DNA of 64,000 bases from Alphaproteobacteria bacterium (GCA_021151765.1 JAGKWR010000004.1:1-64000); one strand, 5' to 3'; shown: positions 1-9,084, counted from the stretch's first letter. Program-made: numbers and translations. Notes: a model not told the origin generated them from the sequence alone.

Positions 1-1
1 C

Positions 2-205
2 GATCGTCAAAGTGAAAATGCTTCCGCTTTAAGTATATCAGAACAAAGAAGATTAGCCGAGTTGGAAACTCAAGTTAGCCTTTTATCTACAACTGTTGCT
101 AATCATGAAGAAAACATCTCCATACTAGAAAAAAAACCTTCAACCTCTTTAAAATCTTCGGGAACGCAATCTTTAAAAAAATCTTTGGGAATAGGCAGTA
201 AATAA
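2..205 (+). CDS. 3' end of an unidentified coiled-coil-like protein (partial)
   Basis: An open frame enters from the left edge and stops at TAA 203-205, leaving 67 C-terminal residues. They are polar and start with a heptad-like stretch (EQRRLAELETQVSLLSTTV) that suggests a short coiled coil, then a Ser/Lys-rich tail. Nothing identifies a function. The gene converges on glyA, and the hairpin at 211-248 lies just after its stop. The start codon is outside the window, so full length and domains cannot be judged. Confidence 0.6.
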   Translation, partial: DRQSENASALSISEQRRLAELETQVSLLSTTVANHEENISILEKKPSTSLKSSGTQSLKKSLGIGSK

Positions 206-248
206 AAAATGGCGCTGTTACAAAAAATTTCTAATTTGTAACAGCGCC
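201..248 (-). terminator. Rho-independent terminator between convergent genes, oriented for glyA
   Basis: A perfect 14-bp inverted repeat (211-224 with 235-248, core GGCGCTGTTACAAA) has a 10-nt loop. On the minus strand it is followed by a U-rich run (complement of 201-210), which fits termination of glyA transcripts. The plus-strand side is A-rich after the stem, so it should work less well for the left-edge gene. Confidence 0.8.
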
Positions 249-308
249 AAAAAATTTATGAACCATAACCAGCTTTGTTAGCTATGGTTTTATTGCGGAA
301 GTCAGATT

Positions 309-1577
309 CTAATAAATCGGGAATTGTTCGCAAAGAGCTTTAACTTCAGCTTTGATTTTAGCTTCCAAAGCGGCATTACCTTCTTCACCGTTTTTCACGA
401 AGCCTTCCAAAACGTCGCAAATCATATTTCCGATGCGCTCGAATTCAGCTTCTTTGAAGCCGCGAGTTGTGCCGGCAGAAGTGCCGAAGCGCAAGCCTGA
501 AGTTACGAAAGGTGAACGTGGATCGTTTGGAATTGCGTTTTTGTTACAAGTTAAACCAGCGCGTTCCAAAACTTTTTCGGCTTCTTTACCGGTTAAAGTT
601 TCAAGTGGCGTCAAATCAACAACCATCAAGTGGCAATCAGTGCCGCCAGTTGTGATTTTCAAACCGCGTTTAACCAAAACTTCGGCCAAAACTTTTGCGT
701 TTGAAACAACTTGTTTGGCGTAAGTTTTAAATTCTGGACGAAGTGCTTCCGCGAAAGCCACAGCTTTAGCAGCAATCACGTGCATTAAAGGGCCACCTTG
801 AAGACCAGGGAAAACTGCAGAGTTAATTTTTTTGGCCAACTCTTCGTTGTTAGTTAAAATCACGCCACCACGTGGGCCGCGTAAAGTTTTGTGAGTTGTA
901 GAAGTTACGATGTCAGCAACGCCGATTGGAGAAGGATAAATTCCTGCAGCAACAAGCCCTGCAACGTGAGCCATATCAACCATCAACAAAGCACCAACTT
1001 CATCAGCGATAGCGCGGAATTTGCTCCAGTCAACGATGCGTGGGTAAGAAGAAATTCCGGCAACGATCAATTTTGGTTTGTGTTGTAAAGCCAATTCACG
1101 AGCTTGATCGTAGTCGATCAAACCATCTTCAGCACGAATTCCGTATTGCACTGATTTTAACCACATGCCAGAAATTGTGCGTTGCGCGCCGTGAGTTAAG
1201 TGTCCGCCTGCAGCCAATGACATTCCCAAAATTGTGTCACCTGGTTGCAAAAGTGCCAAATAAACTGACATGTTAGCTGAAGCGCCAGAGTGCGGTTGTA
1301 CGTTAGCAAAGTTAGCGCCGAAAAGTTGGCACAAGCGATCAATTGCAGCTTGTTCAACTTCATCAGAAAATTCGCAACCGCCGTAATAACGTTTAGCTGG
1401 ATAACCTTCAGCGTATTTGTTAGTAAACACAGAACCTTGCGCTTCAAGCACGGCGCGGCTGACGATATTTTCAGAAGCGATCAACTCGATTTGGTATTTT
1501 TGACGATCAAGTTCGTGAGCGATTGATTTAGCGATTGCTGGATCAGAGTCTTTCAAAGAAGAAGAGAAAAAAGTCAT
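309..1577 (-). CDS. glyA: Serine hydroxymethyltransferase
   Basis: PLP enzyme interconverting serine plus tetrahydrofolate with glycine plus 5,10-methylene-tetrahydrofolate, the main cytosolic source of one-carbon units for purines, thymidylate and methionine. The 422 residues match the usual bacterial length. The N-terminal LIASENIVS segment, the NVQPHSGASAN substrate loop and the STTHKTLRGPRGG motif, whose Lys230 carries PLP, are intact. It is the last gene of a minus-strand run (MFS, S49 peptidase, 66-aa ORF, glyA), 30 bp after the small ORF, and ends in a strong terminator. Purine genes elsewhere in the window would draw on its one-carbon product. No truncation is visible. Confidence 0.98.
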   Translation of the reverse strand: MTFFSSSLKDSDPAIAKSIAHELDRQKYQIELIASENIVSRAVLEAQGSVFTNKYAEGYPAKRYYGGCEFSDEVEQAAIDRLCQLFGANFANVQPHSGASANMSVYLALLQPGDTILGMSLAAGGHLTHGAQRTISGMWLKSVQYGIRAEDGLIDYDQARELALQHKPKLIVAGISSYPRIVDWSKFRAIADEVGALLMVDMAHVAGLVAAGIYPSPIGVADIVTSTTHKTLRGPRGGVILTNNEELAKKINSAVFPGLQGGPLMHVIAAKAVAFAEALRPEFKTYAKQVVSNAKVLAEVLVKRGLKITTGGTDCHLMVVDLTPLETLTGKEAEKVLERAGLTCNKNAIPNDPRSPFVTSGLRFGTSAGTTRGFKEAEFERIGNMICDVLEGFVKNGEEGNAALEAKIKAEVKALCEQFPIY

Positions 1578-1607
1578 ATTTAAGTAAGTTTGATTAGTAA
1601 GTAATTT

Positions 1608-1808
1608 TTAGTTATTGCGACCACCAGCAGAAAGTTGGGAAAACATTGCGGTTAGTTGGTCAATTTGTTGAGGAGATACTGTTGTGTTAGGTACAGAATT
1701 TTTAAAAATATTATCAATATCAAGAACCGAATTTGGTTCATTATTTTGCGATTGTTGAGGATTAAATCTTGGCGTATTCGTGTTATTTTGGTTATTGCTG
1801 TTATTCAT
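1608..1808 (-). CDS. Small Asn/Gln-rich hypothetical protein (66 aa)
   Basis: Unrecognised. The N-terminal third is low-complexity Asn/Gln and probably disordered; a more ordered segment from about residue 28 (VLDIDNIFKNSV) runs into a short predicted helix (QQIDQLTAMFSQLSAG) near the end. There is no signal peptide or membrane segment. It starts 2 bp after the stop of the S49 peptidase gene and ends 30 bp before glyA, so it sits in the transcript and is probably translationally coupled. That position is the main reason to accept it; a spurious ORF is possible. Confidence 0.5.
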   Translation of the reverse strand: MNNSNNQNNTNTPRFNPQQSQNNEPNSVLDIDNIFKNSVPNTTVSPQQIDQLTAMFSQLSAGGRNN

Positions 1809-1810
1809 AT

Positions 1811-2662
1811 TTATAGTCCGAATTTATTGAAGATCAGGCGTTCTTCGATTTTAGAAATGATATTTTCTGTGATAGAAAGTTTTTCGCTAAGCAAACTTTT
1901 AATAAAGCTTTTTTTTGTGCCGATGGAAATGATTTCAACTTTATCGCCGAATTTTTCTTTCATTTTGCTGCGCATGTCACAAACGCCGTCTACAAGTCCG
2001 AGTTCAGCAGATTTTTTTCCTGACCAAAATGCCCCTGTAAAAATTTTCTGATCAAGGAAATCGGCATCTCCGAGCAATTTTTCGCCGCGGCGAAAAATTA
2101 CTAAATCTTTAAAACCTTCAAAAATATCGCGTTGGCAATCTTTCAAGATTTCGATATTTTCGGCTTGTTCAGGAACAAAAGGATCAAGAATCGCTTTGTT
2201 TTTTCCTTCGGTGTAGACACGACGTTCAACCCCTAGTTTTTTGATCGCTTCAACAAAACCAAAGCCTGAAAAAATTACGCCAATTGAGCCGATGATTGAA
2301 GAATTATGAGCGTAAATTTCATCGCCAGAAAGCAACAGCCAATAGCCGCCAGAAGCTGCAACATCTTGAGCGAAAGTATAAACTGGAACTTTTTTCTCTT
2401 GGCTGAGTTCTCGGATGTAGTTGTAAATCAATTCAGATTGAACTGGCGAGCCGCCCGGAGAGTTGATTGTGATGGCAACTGCTTTGACGTTTTTGGTTTC
2501 GAAAGCGCGTTTAATTAAAGGTTCGGAATTTTGGAAATTTAAACCAGATTCAAGTTTAGAATCTTTACCGATAACGCCAGAAAGGTTAAGGCAAGCCACG
2601 ATTGGATTGCTTTTCTGACCGGTAACTTTTTTATAAATTTTGGAAAAAATACATTTAGGCAT
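1811..2662 (-). CDS. S49 family serine peptidase (SppA/SohB-like)
   Basis: Membrane-associated Ser-Lys peptidase of the signal peptide peptidase A family, which degrades cleaved signal peptides or other membrane peptides. At 283 residues it is the short single-domain form. The NSPGGSP segment (about 68-74) precedes the nucleophile Ser104 in AASGGYW; Lys156 in GKNKAILDPF is the likely general base, 52 residues on, the same spacing as in Bacillus SppA. GSIGVI follows the Ser. No clear N-terminal signal anchor is seen, so membrane association may be peripheral. Its start overlaps the MFS gene by 8 bp and it lies 2 bp before the small Asn-rich ORF, so the three are probably cotranscribed. Confidence 0.88.
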   Translation of the reverse strand: MPKCIFSKIYKKVTGQKSNPIVACLNLSGVIGKDSKLESGLNFQNSEPLIKRAFETKNVKAVAITINSPGGSPVQSELIYNYIRELSQEKKVPVYTFAQDVAASGGYWLLLSGDEIYAHNSSIIGSIGVIFSGFGFVEAIKKLGVERRVYTEGKNKAILDPFVPEQAENIEILKDCQRDIFEGFKDLVIFRRGEKLLGDADFLDQKIFTGAFWSGKKSAELGLVDGVCDMRSKMKEKFGDKVEIISIGTKKSFIKSLLSEKLSITENIISKIEERLIFNKFGL

Positions 2663-3977
2663 CGGAAATCTCTTCGTTTTGAGGTTTGTTAAAAAATGAA
2701 AAATCTTTAATGTTGAACTCTTTGTTCATGATTTTTGTGAAGTAATTTTGGAAGCAAAAAATCAAGAAAACCAATAAAATTAAAGATACAGAAAGCCATA
2801 ATCCTTGAGGGCCTAAATATTTCATCACGGCACCGGTGATGAATAATCCACAAATATTACCAAGTAAATTAAAGCGAGAAAATGCACTATTCACCGCCAA
2901 ACGTTGGGTTGGTTTATACTTTTCGTTAATCAAAACTACTGCAGGAAGTTTAATTCCAGCCAATGCTCCAAATAGCAAGAAAACCAAAATATGAATTTGC
3001 TGATGATTTTCGTTAATCAATAAAGAAATAGATAATATCAAAGCCAGTATTGATGCGCTAATCATCATCATTCTTCGATTAAAAACATCCGCCAAATATC
3101 CGATTGGGATGGAAAAAATAGTCCCAAATAAAAGTATCGATAACAAGATTGAAGCATCTTCTTTCGACATGCCTATTTTGATTCCGTAAATAATTAAAAA
3201 GGCGCTGCAAGAAGACATGGCATAGCTTACGGAAAATCCGGCAAACATTATTTTTGGGGAATTATTGATGTAGCGCCAAATTGATATTTTCTTTTCTTCT
3301 CGGACAGTGCTGTCGACTTTTTTCAAGCGCGATAGTGGCAACATTGATATGAGATAAAATCCACTGGCAATCGCAAAAGATATGAAGTGATCAGAGGTTT
3401 TTAAAAAGTTAATTAAAACCGGACCTAAGCTATTACCGATTGCAACCAACATTGTTCCAACTGAAATGATAAGTGCTCGCATGTGTGAAGGAGCAAGATC
3501 AATCATGATAGTGTTTCTGGTAACGCCGCATATAAAAAATGAAGTGCCCAAGAAGAAGATTGTGATTAACCACAAAAAATAGTTGAAATAGAAAAAGGCA
3601 AATATGGCAAATATTGCTGATATTGTTGATCCAATATAAATAGTTTTGATTAGACCAGTTTTTCGGCCGAAAGAAGGCAAAAAGCGGGAAAAAATTACAC
3701 CAGCGCCAATTTGAGTAGCTGTGGAAACTGACATTAAAATTTCATTTTTAACATGAGCTTCCAGCTTCAATGCAATCATCACCATTAATATTCCGTAGCC
3801 GATTGCTGACAAAAATATTGAAGAAAAAATCGCAGACAAATCACGAATTATTTCAATGTTCCACTGAAAGTTCGTTTTATCATTTTCGACATTTTTATTG
3901 AGAGGAATAGAAGAAAATCCACTACCAGAACCATCGTAGTTTCGAGTTGTAACTTCGTGTTTTGGATGGAAAAACAT
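2655..3977 (-). CDS. Major facilitator superfamily transporter
   Basis: A 440-residue polytopic inner-membrane protein with a polar N-terminus of about 45 residues followed by roughly twelve hydrophobic segments, the usual MFS length. The loop after the second segment (RFLPSFGRKTG) and the matching loop in the second half (GYLADVFNRRMMM) are the two conserved MFS loop-2/3 motifs, with R/K pairs. Substrate is not evident; the second-half motif and the absence of sugar-family signatures suggest a drug or metabolite permease, but that is a guess. Its last 8 bp overlap the S49 peptidase gene. Downstream of leuC, separated by an inverted repeat. Confidence 0.85.
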   Translation of the reverse strand: MFFHPKHEVTTRNYDGSGSGFSSIPLNKNVENDKTNFQWNIEIIRDLSAIFSSIFLSAIGYGILMVMIALKLEAHVKNEILMSVSTATQIGAGVIFSRFLPSFGRKTGLIKTIYIGSTISAIFAIFAFFYFNYFLWLITIFFLGTSFFICGVTRNTIMIDLAPSHMRALIISVGTMLVAIGNSLGPVLINFLKTSDHFISFAIASGFYLISMLPLSRLKKVDSTVREEKKISIWRYINNSPKIMFAGFSVSYAMSSCSAFLIIYGIKIGMSKEDASILLSILLFGTIFSIPIGYLADVFNRRMMMISASILALILSISLLINENHQQIHILVFLLFGALAGIKLPAVVLINEKYKPTQRLAVNSAFSRFNLLGNICGLFITGAVMKYLGPQGLWLSVSLILLVFLIFCFQNYFTKIMNKEFNIKDFSFFNKPQNEEISDA

Positions 3978-3979
3978 GC

Positions 3980-4054
3980 AACTTAGTTATTTGAGAATTG
4001 TTAGTTGTTAGTAAAATTTGATTGATTCCCCATCTACTAACAACTAACTAAGTT
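3980..4054. repeat. Nested inverted repeats between leuC and the MFS gene
   Basis: A perfect 13-bp inverted repeat (4001-4013 with 4035-4047) and an outer 10-bp one (3980-3989 with 4045-4054) share the word TTAGTTGTTAGT/AACTTAGTTA, so alternative hairpins can form. On the minus strand the outer hairpin is followed by a short U run just before the MFS start codon at 3977. It could be a weak terminator for leuC or an attenuator-like element for the MFS gene; which one cannot be told. Confidence 0.45.
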
Positions 4055-4058
4055 ATAA

Positions 4059-5498
4059 TTATATTTTTCTGACGTCAGTTAAGTGACCTTTAACTGCAGC
4101 AGCTGCGGCCATTGCTGGGCTTAAAAGGTGAGTGCGGCCACCACGACCTTGACGACCTTCAAAGTTACGATTTGAAGTTGAAGCGCAGCGTTCGCCGAAT
4201 TCTAATTTATCAGCGTTCATTGCTAAACACATTGAACAACCCGGTTCGCGCCACTCAAAACCAGCGGCTTTGAAAATTTCGTGCAAACCTTCTTTTTCTG
4301 CTTGTTCTTTCACCAAACCAGATCCAGGAACGGCCATAGCAAGCTTGATATTTTTAGCAATGTGACGACCTTTCAAAATTTCAGCGGCAGCGCGGAAGTC
4401 TTCGATTCGGCCGTTAGTGCAAGAACCGATGAAAACTTTGTCGATAACAATTTCTTCAAGAGGAGTTCCAACTGTTAAACCCATATATTCGATTGAACGA
4501 GCAACAGCTTCTTGTTTACCTTTGTCAGAAAAACTTTCTGGTGCTGGAACTTTCGCTGAAATCGGCAAAACGTCTTCAGGGCTTGTTCCCCAGGTGATTT
4601 GCGGTTCGATATCTTCTGCTTTGATGTGAATTTCTTTGTCGTATTTCGCACCAGCGTCAGAAAATAAAGTGCTCCAATATTTTACTGCATTGTCGAAGTC
4701 TTCACCTTTTGGAGCAAGAGGACGACCTTTTAAATATTCGAAAGTTTTTTCGTCAGGTGCGATCAAACCAGCGCGAGCACCAGCTTCAATTGACATGTTG
4801 CAAACAGTCATGCGGCCTTCCATTGACAAATCACGAATTGCTGAACCAGCATATTCGATAACGCAACCAGTTGCGCCAGCGGTACCGATTTTCCCGATCA
4901 CGGCCAAAGTGATATCTTTTGCAGTGACGCCTTTGCCAAGTTTGCCTTCAACGCTAACTAAGAAATTTTTAGCTGGTTTTTGGATCAAAGTTTGAGTTGC
5001 CAAAACATGTTCAACTTCAGAAGTTCCGATACCAAAAGCCAACGCGCCAAATGCGCCGTGAGTTGAAGTGTGAGAGTCGCCACAAACAATAACCATTCCT
5101 GGTTGAGTCAAGCCTTGTTCAGGGCCAACGATGTGGACGATGCCTTGTTTTTTGTCGTCTAAATCAAAATATTTAATGCCGAATTCGCGGCAGTTTTTTT
5201 CCAAAGTTTCAACTTGAATACGAGAAGTTGTGTCTTTGATACCAGCAGTGCCGTTACCGCGGTCAGCTGTAGTTGTTGGAACGTTATGATCAGCAACAGC
5301 CAAATGAGCTTCTGGGCGACGCGGTTTTCTTTTAGCCATACGCAAACCTTCAAAAGCTTGCGGTGAAGTAACTTCGTGAATTAATTGACGATCAACGTAA
5401 ATCACTTGTGAAGAGCCGTCGTCAGAGACGAGGTGTAAATCCCAGATTTTGTCGTAAAGAGTTTTAGGCGCAGAATTATTTGTTGCTGAGTTAGTCAT
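4059..5498 (-). CDS. leuC: 3-isopropylmalate dehydratase large subunit
   Basis: Catalyses, with LeuD, the isomerisation of 2- to 3-isopropylmalate in leucine synthesis. 479 residues, normal length. The aconitase-family core is intact: VDRQLIHEVTSPQAFEGLR near the N-terminus, GDSHTSTHGAFGALAFGIG, and the three [4Fe-4S] ligand cysteines in GSCTNGR and GCSMC. No leuD, leuB or leuA is in the window, so the leucine genes are dispersed or the pathway is incomplete here. It stands between the PAP2 phosphatase upstream (gap 75 bp) and the inverted repeats downstream. Retention of leucine synthesis argues against a fully host-dependent Rickettsia-type metabolism. Confidence 0.97.
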   Translation of the reverse strand: MTNSATNNSAPKTLYDKIWDLHLVSDDGSSQVIYVDRQLIHEVTSPQAFEGLRMAKRKPRRPEAHLAVADHNVPTTTADRGNGTAGIKDTTSRIQVETLEKNCREFGIKYFDLDDKKQGIVHIVGPEQGLTQPGMVIVCGDSHTSTHGAFGALAFGIGTSEVEHVLATQTLIQKPAKNFLVSVEGKLGKGVTAKDITLAVIGKIGTAGATGCVIEYAGSAIRDLSMEGRMTVCNMSIEAGARAGLIAPDEKTFEYLKGRPLAPKGEDFDNAVKYWSTLFSDAGAKYDKEIHIKAEDIEPQITWGTSPEDVLPISAKVPAPESFSDKGKQEAVARSIEYMGLTVGTPLEEIVIDKVFIGSCTNGRIEDFRAAAEILKGRHIAKNIKLAMAVPGSGLVKEQAEKEGLHEIFKAAGFEWREPGCSMCLAMNADKLEFGERCASTSNRNFEGRQGRGGRTHLLSPAMAAAAAVKGHLTDVRKI

Positions 5499-5573
5499 TT
5501 TATTTTTTTGGAAAAAATGTTTAAGAGATGTGATGCGCCTAAGATCTATGACCAGTTTATTTTTTGCAATCCA

Positions 5574-6278
5574 TTATTTAGTTGGATATGAATTTAACTC
5601 TTTTTTGGCGGCGGCGAAATCTTTTTGAAATTCTTTGTTAGTGAGCAATTTACGATAAATAATGTCGGCTAACTTTTGACCAGCGGCGATATCGCTTGGA
5701 AAATGTTCGCCGATTAAAATGCGAATCTGCGAAATTTCTTTGGTTTTAGTTAAAAATTGTTCTTTGCGCTGAGGCAACAAGTCGCCAATTACGTAAGACA
5801 AAACATAAAGTTTAGAAGCGTGACCACTTGGATAAGAATAAAAGCGATCAGTTTGAATCAGCGCCTTAACTTTTTTACTTACTTGATAAGGATGAGAAGA
5901 ATGCCAATGATCTTTCATACGATCTTTCACTTCTTGCGCAGTGACACGAGTTTTAAGCAAAAGATTGAAAAAATGCGGATATTTTTGCGCTGTTAAATCT
6001 GGATCAACAAAAGATACAAATTTATCAACTTCGATAGCGAATTGATTTTTGGCAGCGTCAATTTGTGCTTTAGTGACCGACTTTTGCAGCGCGATTATCT
6101 GATTAACTTCTTGTTGTTTTTCGGCAGATTGCGGATTTTTCGGTGCTTCTAAAACATCAAAATCAATAGAATTAGCCTCGAAATAAGGTGTTAAAGTCGC
6201 TGGCATTTTTTCGGCCAAACAAGGATGAGAAACTAAAATTAAACTTAGGATTAAAAGGATTTTTGGGATTTTTGGCAT
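5574..6278 (-). CDS. PAP2-family (class A acid-type) phosphatase, secreted
   Basis: Periplasmic vanadium-haloperoxidase-fold phosphatase. The ATG at 6278 is chosen because it puts a signal peptide at the very N-terminus (MPKIPKILLILSLILVSHPCLA, cleaved near the final Ala); the frame is open further up to an ATG at 6344, but that would bury the signal. Of the three phosphatase motifs, PSGH and the R-x5-H-x3-D motif (RILIGEHFPSD) are clear, and the first (K-x6-RP) is degenerate. Class A acid phosphatases dephosphorylate organic phosphomonoesters; lipid phosphatases share the fold but have more membrane spans, which are absent here. Divergent from yebC. Confidence 0.85.
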   Translation of the reverse strand: MPKIPKILLILSLILVSHPCLAEKMPATLTPYFEANSIDFDVLEAPKNPQSAEKQQEVNQIIALQKSVTKAQIDAAKNQFAIEVDKFVSFVDPDLTAQKYPHFFNLLLKTRVTAQEVKDRMKDHWHSSHPYQVSKKVKALIQTDRFYSYPSGHASKLYVLSYVIGDLLPQRKEQFLTKTKEISQIRILIGEHFPSDIAAGQKLADIIYRKLLTNKEFQKDFAAAKKELNSYPTK

Positions 6279-6443
6279 TTTTGATTTTCTTCGAAGTAAT
6301 TTGATTGAAGATAACGAGACAAATTTTTTTGGCAAATATGGCAATATTCAAAACTGCAACAGCTTGCCAAAAAAATATTGGTGTTTAATTTGACGCAAGA
6401 TTTTATTCCTCATTTTTAAATCCCAATCTCTCAATTACAAAAA

Positions 6444-7190
6444 ATGGCCGGCCATTCTCAGTTTGCGAATATCAAGCATCGTAAAGGTGCGCAAGACGCT
6501 AAAAAAGCTAAACGTTTTACTAAAATTTTGCGCGAGATTTCGGTTGCAGCAAAAAATGGCCAACCTGATCCAGAATTCAATCCGCGTTTACGCAACGCCA
6601 TTATTGAAGCGCGTACCAACAACATGCCGAAAGATCGTATTGACGCTGCAATTAAAAAAGCGTCGGTCGGCACTGATACTGAAAATTTCGAAGCAATTCG
6701 TTACGAAGGTTACGCGCCCGCTGGAATCGCAATTATTGTTGAAGCCTTGACTGACAATCGTAACCGCACAGCATCAGAAGTGCGCAGCATTTTCACTAAA
6801 GCTGGTGGCGCTTTGGGTGAAACTGGTTCGGTGAATTTCATGTTTGATCACGTCGGAGTTATTCAATTTGAAGGTAAAGTTGCGTCTGAAGAACAAATGT
6901 TCGAAGTTGCTTTAGAAGCTGGTGCCGAAGAAGTTGAGTCTTCAACTGATATTCACGTTGTTATCACTTCAATTGAGAATTTTGGTGCAGTTCGCGATGC
7001 TTTGATCGAAAAATTTGGTGATCCAATTTCAGCAAAATTTGACTGGAAAGCTAAAAATACCATGGAAGTTGCTGATTTAGAACAAGCACAAAAATTAATG
7101 AAAATGATTGATGCGCTGGAAGATTGCGACGACGTTCAGATGGTGACGGGAAACTATGTATTTAATGAAGACATCGCTAATAAATTATAA
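6444..7190 (+). CDS. yebC: YebC/PmpR family regulator (TACO1-like)
   Basis: Conserved 248-residue cytosolic protein of the DUF28/YebC family. Members bind DNA as transcriptional regulators or, as with mitochondrial TACO1 and several bacterial homologues, help ribosomes through difficult proline stretches. The N-terminal signature MAGHSQFANIKHRKGAQDAK and the following KILREI helix are typical, although most members have HSKW where this one has HSQF. The central segment GYAPAGIAIIVEALTDNRNRT and the GGALGETGSVNFMFD motif are also intact. It leads a plus-strand run with a hypothetical gene (19 bp on) and the first purL half. Which role it plays here cannot be told from sequence. Confidence 0.95.
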   Translation: MAGHSQFANIKHRKGAQDAKKAKRFTKILREISVAAKNGQPDPEFNPRLRNAIIEARTNNMPKDRIDAAIKKASVGTDTENFEAIRYEGYAPAGIAIIVEALTDNRNRTASEVRSIFTKAGGALGETGSVNFMFDHVGVIQFEGKVASEEQMFEVALEAGAEEVESSTDIHVVITSIENFGAVRDALIEKFGDPISAKFDWKAKNTMEVADLEQAQKLMKMIDALEDCDDVQMVTGNYVFNEDIANKL

Positions 7191-7209
7191 TTAAACTCAA
7201 TTCTCAATT

Positions 7210-7755
7210 ATGGCAGATTCAAAAGAAGAAATATCAAATTTTACAATTAACTCGTCGTCAGAATCATCTAGCGAAGTTTCTAAAACATCTGCTCAAAAAG
7301 ATGGAAAGGAAGACAATAATAAGGATGGAAAACAAGGCAAATTTGGTGGGGTTTTTGATCATATCAACAATGAAACTGAAAAAAATAATGCCAATCCAGA
7401 AAACGATAGAATTGTTAGTGTATTGATTGGTATAAAAAGTTCAGCATTGAAAAATGCTGCTAAAGGCAATAAAGAATCTACTATTAAGATTCCTGCAGAG
7501 AAAATTACTACCTACGCAAGTGGACGTGAGGAGAAAGAAACTATCGAAATTGATATGTCTCCTGAACAAGCTCAAGAATTGATAGGTGATGCCGAGCAAA
7601 ATAAGTCAAAAGAACAAGGAGTTAAGGGTCTGTTAAAAGATGTAATTAAAGGACTTGCGGGGAAAATTACTCCTGATGAAAATAAAGAAAATAACGGTCC
7701 AGGCCATTCAGTTGAATCAATTGAAAAACCTAAATCGCAAGAACAAACTATATAA
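7210..7755 (+). CDS. Hypothetical hydrophilic protein (181 aa)
   Basis: Unrecognised. The first 65 residues are Ser/Lys/Asp/Asn-rich and probably disordered. A more ordered middle (about 65-125, RIVSVLIGIKSSALKNAAKG onward) has beta-like and helical stretches, and MSPEQAQELIGDAEQNKSKE is a probable amphipathic helix; the tail is again charged. No signal peptide, membrane segment or cysteine. It lies 19 bp after yebC and 13 bp before the purL first-half start, in frame with good coding character, so it is probably part of that transcript. A lineage-specific protein or substrate of a secretion system would both fit; neither is supported directly. Confidence 0.6.
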   Translation: MADSKEEISNFTINSSSESSSEVSKTSAQKDGKEDNNKDGKQGKFGGVFDHINNETEKNNANPENDRIVSVLIGIKSSALKNAAKGNKESTIKIPAEKITTYASGREEKETIEIDMSPEQAQELIGDAEQNKSKEQGVKGLLKDVIKGLAGKITPDENKENNGPGHSVESIEKPKSQEQTI

Positions 7756-7768
7756 GCTATTAAACAAA

Positions 7769-8908
7769 ATGAAAAATATCGAAATCACTCCGCAATTAGT
7801 TAAAGACCATAATTTGACCGAAAGCGAATACGAAAAAGTTAAAGAAATCTTGGGCCGTGTTCCAACAATTACTGAATTGGGAATTTTTTCGGCGATGTGG
7901 TCTGAGCATTGCTCTTATAAGTCAACCAAGAAGCATTTGAAAACAATGCACACTAAAGCGCCATGGGTTATTTGCGGTCCGGGTGAAAATGCTGGTGTAA
8001 TCGATATTGGCGATGGTCAAGCGGTGGTCTTTAAAATGGAAAGCCACAATCACCCATCTTTTATTGAACCTTATCAAGGTGCTGCAACTGGTGTTGGCGG
8101 AATTTTGCGTGACGTTTTCACCATGGGTGCTCGTCCGGTTGCTAACCTCAACGCTTTGCGTTTTGGCGATATTGACCATCCAAAAACTAAGCAATTAGTT
8201 AACGGCGTAGTACACGGAATTGGCGGTTACGGAAACTGTATTGGTGTTCCTACTGTTGCTGGTGAAGTTACTTTCGATAAAAGTTACAACGGCAATATTA
8301 TCGTCAATGCCATGACTGTTGGTTTGGCCGATTCAAATAAAATTTTCTATTCTGCAGCTTCGCAAGTTGGCGCTTCTGTAGTTTACGTTGGTTCAAAAAC
8401 TGGTCGTGATGGCATTAATGGCGCGGTTATGGCGTCTGATGAATTCAAGGAAGGTGATGAAGATAAACGTCCGACAGTGCAGGTTGGTGATCCTTTCGCA
8501 GAAAAATTATTGCTCGAAGCTTGCATGGAATTGATGCAAGAAGATGCCATTTTATCGATTCAAGATATGGGTGCTGCCGGTTTGACTTCATCTTCTTTTG
8601 AAATGTCTGGCAAAGGCGGAACTGGTATTGAGTTGAATTTAGAAAAAGTACCGCAACGCGAAACGGGCATGACGCCATATGAAATTATGTTGTCAGAATC
8701 ACAAGAACGTATGTTGATGATTTTGAAACCAGAAAAAGAAGAACTGGCTAAAAAGATTTTTGAAAAATGGGGTCTTGATTTCGCAGTTATTGGAATTGTA
8801 ACCAACACTGGTCGTGTTGTAATCAAAATGAATGGCGAAGTTTACGCCGACATTCCTTCAGCTCCGCTTTCAGAAGAAGCTCCGGAATATGATCGCCCTT
8901 GGATTTAA
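7769..8908 (+). CDS. purL (N-terminal half): FGAM synthase (PurL), N-terminal half as a separate protein
   Basis: First half of the small-type phosphoribosylformylglycinamidine synthase, which converts FGAR, ATP and glutamine-derived ammonia to FGAM in purine synthesis. The ATG at 7769 gives the conserved N-terminus (residues 1-20); an open frame further upstream is not needed. Present are the linker/N domain, SEHCSYK (45-51), HNHPS (93-97), and the GYGNCIGVPTVAGE and IQDMGAAGLTSSSFEMS segments of the first PurM-like domain and its C-terminal subdomain. The frame stops after 379 residues (EAPEYDRPWI), exactly where the second PurM-like half normally begins; whole small PurLs are near 730-740 residues. 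A strong terminator follows, so this is not a sequencing frameshift. The rest is encoded at 16921-17934. PurS and PurQ are not in the window. Confidence 0.93.
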   Translation: MKNIEITPQLVKDHNLTESEYEKVKEILGRVPTITELGIFSAMWSEHCSYKSTKKHLKTMHTKAPWVICGPGENAGVIDIGDGQAVVFKMESHNHPSFIEPYQGAATGVGGILRDVFTMGARPVANLNALRFGDIDHPKTKQLVNGVVHGIGGYGNCIGVPTVAGEVTFDKSYNGNIIVNAMTVGLADSNKIFYSAASQVGASVVYVGSKTGRDGINGAVMASDEFKEGDEDKRPTVQVGDPFAEKLLLEACMELMQEDAILSIQDMGAAGLTSSSFEMSGKGGTGIELNLEKVPQRETGMTPYEIMLSESQERMLMILKPEKEELAKKIFEKWGLDFAVIGIVTNTGRVVIKMNGEVYADIPSAPLSEEAPEYDRPWI

Positions 8909-8932
8909 AATTTTGTTAAGATGAAAAATAAA

Positions 8933-8969
8933 AAAGGAGTTGGTTTGCAAAAATCAGCTCCTTTTTTTT
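8933..8969 (+). terminator. Rho-independent terminator after the purL first half
   Basis: GGAGTTG (8936-8942) pairs with CAGCTCC (8955-8961), one G-U pair, extended by flanking A/T pairs, and is followed by eight T residues. It lies 25 bp after the purL stop and shows that the shortened gene ends its own transcript. Confidence 0.88.
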
Positions 8970-9084
8970 GTGCCAATTTTATTGTGTCACTTTGTTTAAA
9001 GAGATTGTCAGTTCTTGACTAAGGTAATGCCAACATTTTCTATTGTTTGATATTATTTCCTTCCGTTACTTCGCAAAAAATACA

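Noticed and set aside
352..1526. Plus-strand ORFs inside glyA
   Set aside because: They are shadows of the minus-strand glyA with no family features.
8909..8930. The purL break as a frameshift or sequencing error
   Set aside because: The second half is 8 kb downstream with several genes between, and a terminator follows the first half. A frameshift would leave both parts adjacent.
9043..9084. Upstream ATG at 9043 as start of the large ankyrin gene
   Set aside because: It would lie in the probable -10 promoter region; the ATG at 9085 is preferred, though not proven.
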